Assembly: GCA_051657745.1 (NCBI GenBank)
Contig: JBOFLG010000096.1
Span: 1-13,413 of the forward strand
Origin: JBOFLG01 sp051657745
GTDB lineage: Bacteria > Actinomycetota > Actinomycetes > Actinomycetales > Dermatophilaceae
Direction: 5' to 3'
DNA length: 13,413 bases
Shown piece after piece: positions 1 through 6,179 of the stretch. The notes below the pieces were generated by a model. The model was not told where the DNA came from and ran no database searches. It saw nothing but the letters and a program-made list of their open reading frames with translations. Numbering within the stretch: the stretch's first letter is position 1; each line of letters starts with the position of its first letter. A program made the translations under genes and the position numbers.

Positions 1-1201
1 CATCCCACAACGCCGCGCGCGCTCGCGGGTGGGCGGCCCGGTCGACCAGCGCTGCGGCCTGGGCCGCCTGGTCCGCGCCGAACAGGTGCGCCACACCGTT
101 CTCGGTCACCACGGCGCTGGGCTGGAACGACGTGACCGGCTCGTCGAGCACCGGCACCACCGTCGAGACATCGGCCCGCGGGTGCCAACTGCGCAGCGCG
201 AGCAGCGCGCGCCCGCCGCGCGAGTGCAGCGCCCCGACGATGAAGTCGGTCTGCCCGCCGTAGCCGGAGTACACGCGGCCGCCGACCCGGGACGCGTTGG
301 CCTGGCCGTAGAGGTCGACCTCGAGCGCGGTGTTGAGGCTCGTCATCGCCGGGTTGGCCGCGATGAGCGCCGGGTCGTTGACCTTCTCGGTGCGCAGCAT
401 CCGGATCCGCGGGTTGTGGTGCACGTGCGCGTACAGCTCCGGTGAACCCACACAGAACGATGACGTCACCGGCCGGTCCAGGTCGAGGGCGCCGGCTCGC
501 TCGAGCACGAGCAACCCGTCGGAGAACATCTCGGTCCACAGCCCCAGGCTGCGATGCCCGGTGAGGCCGCCCACGGCGGCGTCGGGGATCGCGCCGATGC
601 CGGTCTGAATCGTCGCTCCATCGACAACGAGCGCCGTAACCCGTTCGGCCACAGCCAGACTCGCTTCATCAGCGGCCAGCGTCGCCGGTGCCGGGAGCGG
701 CGCGTCGAGCTCGACCGCGAGGTCGACCAGTTCGACGGGCACCTGCGCATCGCCGTAGGTATGCGGCATCCGCGAGTTCACGACCGCCACGACCAGCCCG
801 CCGCGAGCCCGGCAGGCCTCGATCGCCGCCGGCAGCACATCAACCTCGATACCCAGGCTCAGGTGGCCGCGTTCCGGCGGGGCGCAGTGCGCGACGACCA
901 CGTCCGGAGGGGTGGCGCCGGCGAACAGGAGCGGCACGGTCGACAGCCGGGCCGGGTGGTAGGCCAGGCCCGGATGACGCCGCATCCCCGACCCCACGAA
1001 CGGGGTCTCCGCCACCACCCCGGCCCGATCCGGCACTCCTGCAGCGGCGTTGAGCATCCAGATCCGATAGGCCGCGAGCGCCCGGTCGACCACCTCCACC
1101 ACCGGCCATGGGGTAGCCGCGTTGCCGCTGACCACGATCCGCGGCACGCCAGGCAGCGCCGCGAACCGACGCTCAAGCTGGCCCAGGCCGATCACCCTCA
1201 T
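1..1201 (-). CDS. Acetyl-CoA hydrolase/transferase family CoA-transferase (C-terminus cut by window edge)
   Basis: Class I CoA-transferase of the acetyl-CoA hydrolase/4-hydroxybutyrate CoA-transferase type, expected to move CoA between an acyl-CoA and acetate or another short acid in the cytoplasm. The 400 visible residues carry the family's glycine loop QTGIGAIPDA (about 199-208), then TEMFSDG (223-229), whose Glu224 is the likely catalytic glutamate. Further family segments are VNDPALIAANPAMTSLNTAL (274-293) and GGQTDF (315-320). The start is ATG at 1201; an in-frame TGA at 1213-1211 excludes anything longer. No clear Shine-Dalgarno precedes it, which fits a leaderless message. The frame is open to base 1, and comparison with the family suggests only a few tens of residues are missing. 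It diverges from the stress protein at 1332 across a spacer with a DosR-like box. The exact substrate pair cannot be read from the sequence. Confidence 0.9.
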   Translation of the reverse strand, partial: MRVIGLGQLERRFAALPGVPRIVVSGNAATPWPVVEVVDRALAAYRIWMLNAAAGVPDRAGVVAETPFVGSGMRRHPGLAYHPARLSTVPLLFAGATPPDVVVAHCAPPERGHLSLGIEVDVLPAAIEACRARGGLVVAVVNSRMPHTYGDAQVPVELVDLAVELDAPLPAPATLAADEASLAVAERVTALVVDGATIQTGIGAIPDAAVGGLTGHRSLGLWTEMFSDGLLVLERAGALDLDRPVTSSFCVGSPELYAHVHHNPRIRMLRTEKVNDPALIAANPAMTSLNTALEVDLYGQANASRVGGRVYSGYGGQTDFIVGALHSRGGRALLALRSWHPRADVSTVVPVLDEPVTSFQPSAVVTENGVAHLFGADQAAQAAALVDRAAHPRARAALWD

Positions 1202-1236
1202 CGACCCAGTTCAGTGGCATCGGGCCCGGGAGTTCA

Positions 1237-1250
1237 GGGCCGAAAGTCCC
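1237..1250. promoter_or_regulatory. DosR/DevR-like hypoxia box in divergent promoter
   Basis: GGGCCGAAAGTCCC matches 12 of 14 positions of the mycobacterial DosR core GGGACTWWAGTCCC. It lies in the spacer between a CoA-transferase (minus) and a universal stress protein (plus), the latter a typical DosR-regulon family. Its centre (1243.5) is 42.5 bases from the CoA-transferase ATG at 1201, the usual activator position if that ATG is also the transcription start. TGAACT at 1213-1208 on the minus strand would then occupy the -10 position. For the stress protein the box is about 88 bases upstream of the start codon. The match is seen directly; binding and direction of control are inferred. Confidence 0.6.
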
Positions 1251-1331
1251 TGGGCACTCGCGCCACCGCGACCGACGCTGGGAACGGATGCCGAGCCACC
1301 CAGGCCCGGCAGGCGACCAAGGAGGCCTTCG

Positions 1332-2252
1332 ATGTCGACGACGTCCGTCACCGAACAGACCGTCCCGATGACCAGCACCAGCCGCCCGGTGGTGGTCGGA
1401 GTGGACGGGAGCACCGCGAGCCGGGCCGCGCTCGCCTGGGCGATCCAGGAGGCCGCGTCCGCAGGCCGACCGTTACATGTCGTGCATGCCCATCCGGTCC
1501 AGGCGCAGTGGCCCGACCACTACGGGGTGATGTCGGCACCGCCACCACCCCGCGAGGACACCGTGCTCGTCGATGCCGTCGCCACGGCAGGCGACCTCGC
1601 CGACCACCATGGGGTCGTCGCCACCAGCACCTGGGGCAGCGGGTCGGCGTTCCTGGTGGAGGCGTCCGCCGAGGCGTCGATGGTGGTCGTGGGCGCACCG
1701 CACCATGGCGCGGTTGGCAGCGCGGTGCTCGGCTCCACCGCGGTCGACGTCGCCGCCCGCGCGCTCAGCCCCGTGGTCGTGGTCCGCGCCGACCGGCCGG
1801 TCACGACCGTGAGCCGAGGTGTCGTCGTGGGCGCGGACGGCTCGGACGCGAGCCGGCCGGCGATCGAGGAGGCGTTCCGCCGGGCCGACCGGCTGGGCCT
1901 CCCGGTCACCGTGGTCCACGCCTGGTATCTGGACTACGTCGGGCCGGGCCTTCTTCCGCCCGACGTGGATGCCGAACGCCGCCGCCTCCGCGAGCAGGAA
2001 CGTGCGCTCGTCGCCGACACCGTGGCAGCCGTCGCGTCCCGATACCCGGGCGTCACAGTGCAGCAGGAGGTGGTCAACGGGGACCCGGTGCGAGTACTCA
2101 CCGAGGCGTCGAGTGGCGCCGAGGTCGTCATCGTCGGCAGTCATGGCCGCGGCGAGGTGAGCGGGTTGCTGCTCGGCTCGGTCAGCCAGGGGCTGATTCG
2201 GCACACCTCGTGCCCGGTGATGGTCGTCCGTCCCGGGACGGAGTCGCGATGA
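1332..2252 (+). CDS. Universal stress protein, tandem UspA domains
   Basis: A 306-residue cytoplasmic protein with two UspA folds, about residues 19-152 and 162-300. Each opens with the VVVGVDGS / VVVGADGS strand. Domain 2 has an intact ATP-binding motif G-2x-G-9x-G-S (Gly269, Gly272, Gly282, Ser283). In domain 1 the second glycine is His124 (G121-A-P-H, then G134-S), so nucleotide binding there may be weakened. The ATG at 1332 follows AAGGAGG (1319-1325) with a 6-base gap. An upstream extension of the frame exists but overlaps the divergent promoter; a later ATG at 1368 is possible but has no better ribosome site. The stop overlaps the next start (ATGA, 2249-2252), so the two are an operon. 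Two-domain Usp proteins are typical members of actinobacterial hypoxia regulons, in keeping with the DosR-like box upstream. Confidence 0.92.
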   Translation: MSTTSVTEQTVPMTSTSRPVVVGVDGSTASRAALAWAIQEAASAGRPLHVVHAHPVQAQWPDHYGVMSAPPPPREDTVLVDAVATAGDLADHHGVVATSTWGSGSAFLVEASAEASMVVVGAPHHGAVGSAVLGSTAVDVAARALSPVVVVRADRPVTTVSRGVVVGADGSDASRPAIEEAFRRADRLGLPVTVVHAWYLDYVGPGLLPPDVDAERRRLREQERALVADTVAAVASRYPGVTVQQEVVNGDPVRVLTEASSGAEVVIVGSHGRGEVSGLLLGSVSQGLIRHTSCPVMVVRPGTESR

Positions 2253-2677
2253 GCGGGGACGCGGTGCCACCGACCGACCACAGCGGGCTGCGCGTCGTCG
2301 AGACCGGGGAGTGCTATCGGCTGCTGCGGTCGGTGCCGCTGGGCCGCTTCGCCTTCGACCTGCACGGCGAACTGTGCGTGCTCCCGGTGGTGCACGTCGT
2401 CGACGGGATCACTATCTGCTTCCGCACCGCCGGCGCCTCCAAGCTCACCGCCGCCGTCAACCAGGACCGGGTCGCGTTCGAGGCCGACTCCTACCACGCG
2501 GAGCGCTGGTCCGGCTGGAGCGTGCTCGTGCAGGGCACCGCCGAGGTCGTCTCGGAGCCGCTCGCGGTGCGCCGACTCGAGGAGATCGCGCCACCGTGGT
2601 GGCTCCCCGGTTCGGCCGACGAGACGACCTGGATCCGGGTACGGCCGCTGTCCGTCACGGGGCGGACGCTCGGATGA
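2249..2677 (+). CDS. Pyridoxamine 5'-phosphate oxidase-like FMN-binding protein
   Basis: A 142-residue protein of the pyridoxamine-5'-phosphate-oxidase/flavin-reductase split-barrel family. Seen in order: ECYRLLRSVPLGRFAF near the N-terminus, a barrel stretch LCVLPVVHVVDGITICFRT, SKLTAA, VAFEAD, WSVLVQGTAEVV, and a C-terminal WIRVRPLSVTGRTL. Relatives bind FMN, F420 or haem, and the cofactor cannot be chosen here. The ATG shares ATGA with the stop of the universal stress protein, showing translational coupling. Its 3' end is convergent with the CBS-BON gene, whose intended BON reading frame would end at 2655, inside this gene. Together with the Usp gene it resembles a DosR-type operon. Confidence 0.88.
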   Translation: MSGDAVPPTDHSGLRVVETGECYRLLRSVPLGRFAFDLHGELCVLPVVHVVDGITICFRTAGASKLTAAVNQDRVAFEADSYHAERWSGWSVLVQGTAEVVSEPLAVRRLEEIAPPWWLPGSADETTWIRVRPLSVTGRTLG

Positions 2678-3297
2678 CGACGCCGCGCACCCCGCGCGCG
2701 GTGGCCGCGACATCGCGGGCCAGGCGGCGGTCGTTCGGGGGGATCCGGGGGGGGCGGAGCCCCCCGGACGGCGTCATCCGGCCCGGTGACCCCGTACACG
2801 GTGACGACCCCCTCCTCGACGACGACGCCCCACTCCGGGTGGCCGATCTCGGCCACCTCGCGCTCGAGCCCGGCGCGGATGACGTCGTCCGGTGTCGTGA
2901 AGGCGGCGAGCACCTCGCTGCGACTGAGTACCCCGACGAGACGTCCGGCGTCGTCGACCACCGGCACCGACTTCCAGCCGTGCCTCGCCATCTCGGCGGC
3001 GACGTCGATGACGTCCGCGGTCTCCACCGTGGTGCCCACCTCGCGGATCATCACCTCCTCGACGAAGCGCGGCAGCGGCGGGGTCGACGACGCGGGGCGC
3101 AGGTGGGCGCGCGGGTCGGGCACGGCGAGCCGCCGCAGCAGGTCGGCCTCGCTGACCACCCCGACCACACAGCCCGAGCGGTCGACCACGGGGAGCGCGG
3201 TGATGCGGCGCTCCGCCATGGTGCGCACAAGGTCATCGACGGCCATGTGCGGCACGACGGTGAGTACCTCCTGCGTCATCAACTCCCGGACCAGCAC
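2491..3297 (-). CDS. Tandem CBS-domain protein with disrupted C-terminal BON domain
   Basis: Two CBS domains form a nucleotide-sensing pair. CBS1 runs from LMTQEVLTVVPHMAVDDLV through ITALPVVDRSG to VVGVVSEADLL; CBS2 from VEEVMIREVGTTVETADVI through SVPVVDDAG to LVGVLSRSEVL. A BON domain begins at WGVVVEEGVVTVYG. The GTG at 3297 is chosen because AGGAGG lies 8 bases upstream and LVRELM is the usual family opening; the frame stays open to 3363. After TGPDD (about 2776-2790) the frame runs into proline/arginine-rich, non-family sequence, stopping at 2491 after crossing deep into the convergent gene. The missing second half of BON is present in another frame (2655-2735). CBS-BON proteins are associated with stress responses; the BON half is often assumed to bind membranes or ligands. 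Two functional CBS domains may still be made, but the product is abnormal. Confidence 0.75.
   Translation of the reverse strand: MLVRELMTQEVLTVVPHMAVDDLVRTMAERRITALPVVDRSGCVVGVVSEADLLRRLAVPDPRAHLRPASSTPPLPRFVEEVMIREVGTTVETADVIDVAAEMARHGWKSVPVVDDAGRLVGVLSRSEVLAAFTTPDDVIRAGLEREVAEIGHPEWGVVVEEGVVTVYGVTGPDDAVRGAPPPPDPPERPPPGPRCRGHRARGARRRHPSVRPVTDSGRTRIQVVSSAEPGSHHGGAISSSRRTASGSETTSAVPCTSTLQPDQRSAW
2655..2735 (-). pseudogene. Out-of-frame C-terminal half of the BON domain
   Basis: This frame reads NDRRLARDVAATARGVRGVV and then IRASAP followed by TGA at 2657-2655, which is a standard BON C-terminal helix and strand. It is +1 relative to the CBS reading frame. Joining TGPDD of the CBS frame directly to RRLARDV here gives a BON domain of normal spacing, so the 43 bases between look inserted. 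Removing a single base from the C8/G8 run at 2747-2754 would also reconnect the frames, but would leave an extra proline-rich loop. Confidence 0.7.
2733..2775. repeat. G/C-rich palindromic element interrupting the BON domain
   Basis: Forty bases (2733-2772) sit between two copies of GTC (2730-2732 and 2773-2775); 40 plus one GTC copy is 43, which is not a multiple of three. The core at 2745-2767 is a hairpin: GGGGGGC, loop GGA, GCCCCCC, then CC/GG flanking pairs with two extra G on one side. A six-G run lies just upstream (2737-2742). Such GGGGC-GGA-GCCCC hairpins occur as dispersed palindromes in GC-rich actinobacteria. It could also act as a bidirectional terminator between the convergent genes, though no T run follows. 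Confidence 0.55.
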
Positions 3298-3395
3298 GAC
3301 ATCCACCTCCTGCAGGCCGGCCCGACCGCCGGCACCCCCATCCTGCCCGGCCACGACAGCCACGCCACCGGTACGACCCCACGGAAGGACGCACC

Positions 3396-5279
3396 ATGAC
3401 GACCACCGGCCAGCACCGCACCGACGCCCACCCGCCCGCTGACACCGAGCATGCCGGGGGCACCACGCACGCCGGGCTGCGCTCCTGGGTCGAGGAGGTT
3501 GCCGTGGTGACCCAGCCCGACCAGGTCGTGTGGTGTGACGGGTCCGAGGACGAGTGGCAGCGGCTCACCTCGCTACTCGTCGATGCGGGCACGTTCGTAC
3601 GCCTCAACCCGGTGCACGAGCCGAACTCGTTCCGCGCAGTCTCCGACCCCTCTGATGTGGCCCGGGTCGAGGACTGCACCGTCATCTGCTCCGAGCGGGA
3701 GGAGGACGCCGGCTTCACGAACAACTGGATGGCACCCGACGACATGCGGGCCACCATGCGCCCGCTCTACGACGGGTGCATGACCGGCCGCACGATGTAC
3801 GTCATCCCGTTCGTCATGGGCCATCTTGAGGCCGACGACCCGAGGTACGGAGTCGAGATCACCGACAGCGCCTACGTGGTGGTCTCGATGCGGATCATGG
3901 CCCGGATCGGTTCCGCGGTGCTGCACGCCATGGAGCAGCACAACGCCCCGTTCGTGCGCGGCCTGCACTCGGTGGGGTACCCGCTCACCGACGGCCGGCC
4001 GGACGTGCCCTGGCCGTGCTCGGACACGAAGTACATCGCGCACTTCCCGCAGACCCGGGAGATCTGGTCGTTCGGCTCCGGCTACGGCGGCAACGCATTG
4101 CTCGGCAAGAAGTGTTACGCGCTGCGCATCGCGTCGGTGATGGCCCGCGACGAGGGGTGGCTCGCCGAGCACATGCTTATCCTCAAGCTCACCTCGCCGC
4201 AGGGCCGCGTGCACTACCTCGCCGCAGCGTTCCCGAGCCAGTGCGGCAAGACCAACCTCGCCATGGTCGACCCGGTGCTCAGCGGCTGGACCGCCGAGAT
4301 GGTCGGCGACGACATCGCCTGGCTGCGGTTCGGGCCCGACGGCCGGCTCTGGGCGGTCAACCCCGAGTACGGGCTGTTCGGCGTCGCCCCCGGCACCGGG
4401 GAACGGACCAACCCGAACGCGATGCGCACCCTCGAGCAGGGCAACGCCATCTTCACCAATGTCGCGCTCACCGACGACCACGGCGTGTGGTGGGAGGGGA
4501 TGACGGAGCAGCCGCCGGCCCACCTCACCGACTGGACGGGCCACGACTGGACGCCGTCGGCCGGGGTGCCGTCGAGCCACCCGAACAGCCGGTTCACCGC
4601 ACCGATCGCCCAGTGCCCCATGCTCGCCCCCGAGTACGGCGAACCGAACGGCGTGCCGATCGACGCCATCCTCTTCGGTGGCCGACGTGCAACCACGGCG
4701 CCGCTCGTGGTCGAGTCGCGGGACTGGACGCACGGTGTCTTCATGGGCGCGACCCTGTCCTCGGAGTCCACCGCCGCGGCGACCGGCGCGGTCGGGGTCG
4801 TGCGCCGCGACCCGATGGCGATGCTCCCCTTCATCGGCTACGCCGCGGGTACCTACCTCGCGCACTGGCTCCAGATCGGTGCCCGGGCGGATGCCGCTGC
4901 GCTGCCGCGGATCTACCAGGTCAACTGGTTCCGGCGAGACGACCACGGCGGCTTCCTGTGGCCGGGGTTCGGCGACAACTCCCGGGTGCTCGCCTGGGTC
5001 GTCGGCCGGCTCGACGGCACGGCGGATGCCGTGCACACCCCGGTCGGTCTGGTGCCGGCACCCGAAGCGCTCGACACCACCGGCCTGGAGCGCACCGGCG
5101 AGCAGGTGGCGGCTGCGGTGCGGGTCGACACCGACGAATGGCGTGCCGAGCTGCCGTTGATCGAGGAGTGGTTCGCGCGGTTCGGCGACACCCTGCCCCC
5201 GGCGCTGCGCGACGAGTTCGATGGGCTCCGTTCGCGGCTCGGCGCACCCGACGCGGATGAGTGCGGACGGCGCGGGTAG
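3396..5279 (+). CDS. pckG: Phosphoenolpyruvate carboxykinase (GTP)
   Basis: A 627-residue GTP-dependent PEP carboxykinase, converting oxaloacetate plus GTP to PEP, CO2 and GDP at the start of gluconeogenesis in the cytosol. Full family architecture is visible: HEPNSFRAVSDPSDVARVED near the N-terminus, YGGNALLGKKCYALRIAS (230-247) with the metal/substrate lysines, kinase-1 loop FPSQCGKTN (279-287) with the reactive Cys283, kinase-2 DDIAW (305-309), NPNAMRT (339-345) and FLWPGFGDNSRVL near the C-terminus. Position 282 is Gln where the family normally has Ala (FPSACGKTN). The first 22 or so residues are a low-complexity extension. GGAAGG at 3383-3388 stands 7 bases before ATG. It diverges from the CBS-BON gene across 98 bases. 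A 25-base imperfect duplication surrounds its stop codon. Confidence 0.97.
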   Translation: MTTTGQHRTDAHPPADTEHAGGTTHAGLRSWVEEVAVVTQPDQVVWCDGSEDEWQRLTSLLVDAGTFVRLNPVHEPNSFRAVSDPSDVARVEDCTVICSEREEDAGFTNNWMAPDDMRATMRPLYDGCMTGRTMYVIPFVMGHLEADDPRYGVEITDSAYVVVSMRIMARIGSAVLHAMEQHNAPFVRGLHSVGYPLTDGRPDVPWPCSDTKYIAHFPQTREIWSFGSGYGGNALLGKKCYALRIASVMARDEGWLAEHMLILKLTSPQGRVHYLAAAFPSQCGKTNLAMVDPVLSGWTAEMVGDDIAWLRFGPDGRLWAVNPEYGLFGVAPGTGERTNPNAMRTLEQGNAIFTNVALTDDHGVWWEGMTEQPPAHLTDWTGHDWTPSAGVPSSHPNSRFTAPIAQCPMLAPEYGEPNGVPIDAILFGGRRATTAPLVVESRDWTHGVFMGATLSSESTAAATGAVGVVRRDPMAMLPFIGYAAGTYLAHWLQIGARADAAALPRIYQVNWFRRDDHGGFLWPGFGDNSRVLAWVVGRLDGTADAVHTPVGLVPAPEALDTTGLERTGEQVAAAVRVDTDEWRAELPLIEEWFARFGDTLPPALRDEFDGLRSRLGAPDADECGRRG

Positions 5280-5302
5280 CGGAACCGGCGGACGGCGCAG
5301 GT
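5263..5302 (+). repeat. Short imperfect tandem duplication across the pckG stop codon
   Basis: GCGGACGGCGCGGGT at 5263-5277 recurs as GCGGACGGCGCAGGT at 5288-5302, 14 of 15 identical with a 25-base period. The first copy contributes the last codons of PEP carboxykinase. The rest of the 184-base gap to vapB has no gene I can support; it contains a weak inverted repeat (near 5334-5345 and 5407-5418). Confidence 0.45.
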
Positions 5303-5424
5303 GACCCGGGCGGCTCGGCATCCGGCCTGGAGACCGCCTGAACCTCTGGCTCGACGGCGACCATGTGGCGGCTCGCCCGGCCGGTCCTCGGACGCCACTG
5401 CGCGGCAGGTTCAGCGGCCTGTGG

Positions 5425-5457
5425 TTGACGGCCGACCACGGCGATGCACCGTGTAAT
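5425..5457 (+). promoter_or_regulatory. Possible leaderless promoter of vapBC
   Basis: TTGACG (5425-5430) and TGTAAT (5452-5457) precede the vapB ATG. The last T of TGTAAT would be at -7 if the A of ATG at 5464 is +1, fitting a leaderless message, and there is no Shine-Dalgarno before that ATG. The 21-base spacer is longer than ideal, so the -35 assignment is weak. Confidence 0.25.
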
Positions 5458-5463
5458 GCTGTG

Positions 5464-5697
5464 ATGCGGACGACGATTGATCTCCCCGACGACCTGCACC
5501 GCGCCGCGGTGCTCATCGCCCGCGACCGTGAGCAGAGCCTGAGTCGGACGGTGAGTGACCTCGTCCGGTCGGCGCTCCAGGGCGACCGGTCCGGGCCGCG
5601 AGAACCGATCGAGGTCCATCCGGACACCGGCTTCCCCCTGGTGCGGGTGGGCCGCCGCATCACCGACAAGGACGTGGCTCGTCTCGAGGATGACTGA
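5464..5697 (+). CDS. vapB: VapB-type ribbon-helix-helix antitoxin
   Basis: A 77-residue protein opening with MRTTIDLPDDLHRAAVLIAR, the ribbon-helix-helix DNA-binding strand and first helix of VapB/CopG-like antitoxins, followed by SLSRTVSDLVRSAL as the second helix. The C-terminal part, with DTGFPLVRVGRRIT, is the usual toxin-wrapping tail. It should repress its own operon and neutralise the PIN-domain toxin next to it. The stop (5695-5697) abuts the toxin GTG, so the pair is co-translated. The ATG at 5464 is chosen because the family start follows it directly; a GTG one codon earlier is also possible. Confidence 0.85.
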   Translation: MRTTIDLPDDLHRAAVLIARDREQSLSRTVSDLVRSALQGDRSGPREPIEVHPDTGFPLVRVGRRITDKDVARLEDD

Positions 5698-6093
5698 GTG
5701 AGTACCCACCTGCTCGACGGCAATGTGCTGGTGTCGCTGGTCATGCCGGAGCACGTGTACCACGAGTCCGCGAACGCGTGGGTCCGCACGGTCGACTCCT
5801 TCAGTACCTGTCCAACCGTGCAGGGAACCCTGCTGCGGATGCTGGTCCGGCAGGGCACCACCATCGTGCGGGCGCGGGAGGTGCTCGGCGTCGTTGTCGC
5901 CGACCCCCGGCACGAGCAGTGGCTGGACGACCTGACGTACCCAGAGGTCGACCTGTCGCACGCGTACGGACACCGACAGGTGACCGACGCCTACCTCGCC
6001 CAGCTCGCGAGGTCCCGGCACGGGCGGATCGCCACCTTCGACCGCGGCCTGGTCGCAGCCGCACCGGATGTCGCTGACCTCGTGCCGCGGTAG
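5698..6093 (+). CDS. vapC: VapC-type PIN-domain toxin, probable active-site Glu to Gln change
   Basis: A 131-residue PIN-domain ribonuclease toxin, partner of the preceding VapB. The PIN acids seen are Asp7 (LLDGNVL), Asp97 (VTDAYL) and Asp115 (TFDRG). The second conserved acid normally falls in a CPITEGALVR-like segment; here the segment is CPTVQGTLLR, so Gln42 (CAG at 5821-5823) stands where Glu (GAG) is usual, one base away. That should weaken metal binding and RNA cleavage. The GTG start follows directly on the antitoxin stop, with GAGG at 5687-5690 about 7 bases upstream. Length and fold are otherwise normal, so it may act as a weak or non-cleaving RNA binder. Fold assignment is firm; loss of activity is inferred. 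Confidence 0.85.
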   Translation: MSTHLLDGNVLVSLVMPEHVYHESANAWVRTVDSFSTCPTVQGTLLRMLVRQGTTIVRAREVLGVVVADPRHEQWLDDLTYPEVDLSHAYGHRQVTDAYLAQLARSRHGRIATFDRGLVAAAPDVADLVPR

Positions 6094-6179
6094 CGTCGCG
6101 CCGGCTCCGAACCACTCTGGCCGAATAGGTGGGACACCTGTCATTGACGCCAGCATGCCAGGGCACCACGGTGGGACCC

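Noticed and set aside
554..2248. Long plus-strand open frame upstream of and in frame with the PNPOx-like gene
   Set aside because: It reads Arg/Pro/His-rich sequence antisense to the CoA-transferase and out of frame with the Usp gene; only the part from 2249 has family sequence.
5334..5418. Inverted repeat (CCGCCTGAACCT / AGGTTCAGCGGC) as a pckG terminator
   Set aside because: The arms differ by one base and are about 60 bases apart, too far for a convincing terminator hairpin.
3573..5864. Minus-strand open frame of 763 codons opposite pckG and vapBC
   Set aside because: Low-complexity Arg/Val/His composition typical of the antisense frame of a high-GC gene; pckG is certain on the other strand.
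6129..6179. GTG at 6129 as start of the GlxA-type regulator
   Set aside because: The extra 17 residues do not resemble the family and overlap likely promoter sequence; ATG 6180 has a purine-rich site and starts at the conserved region.
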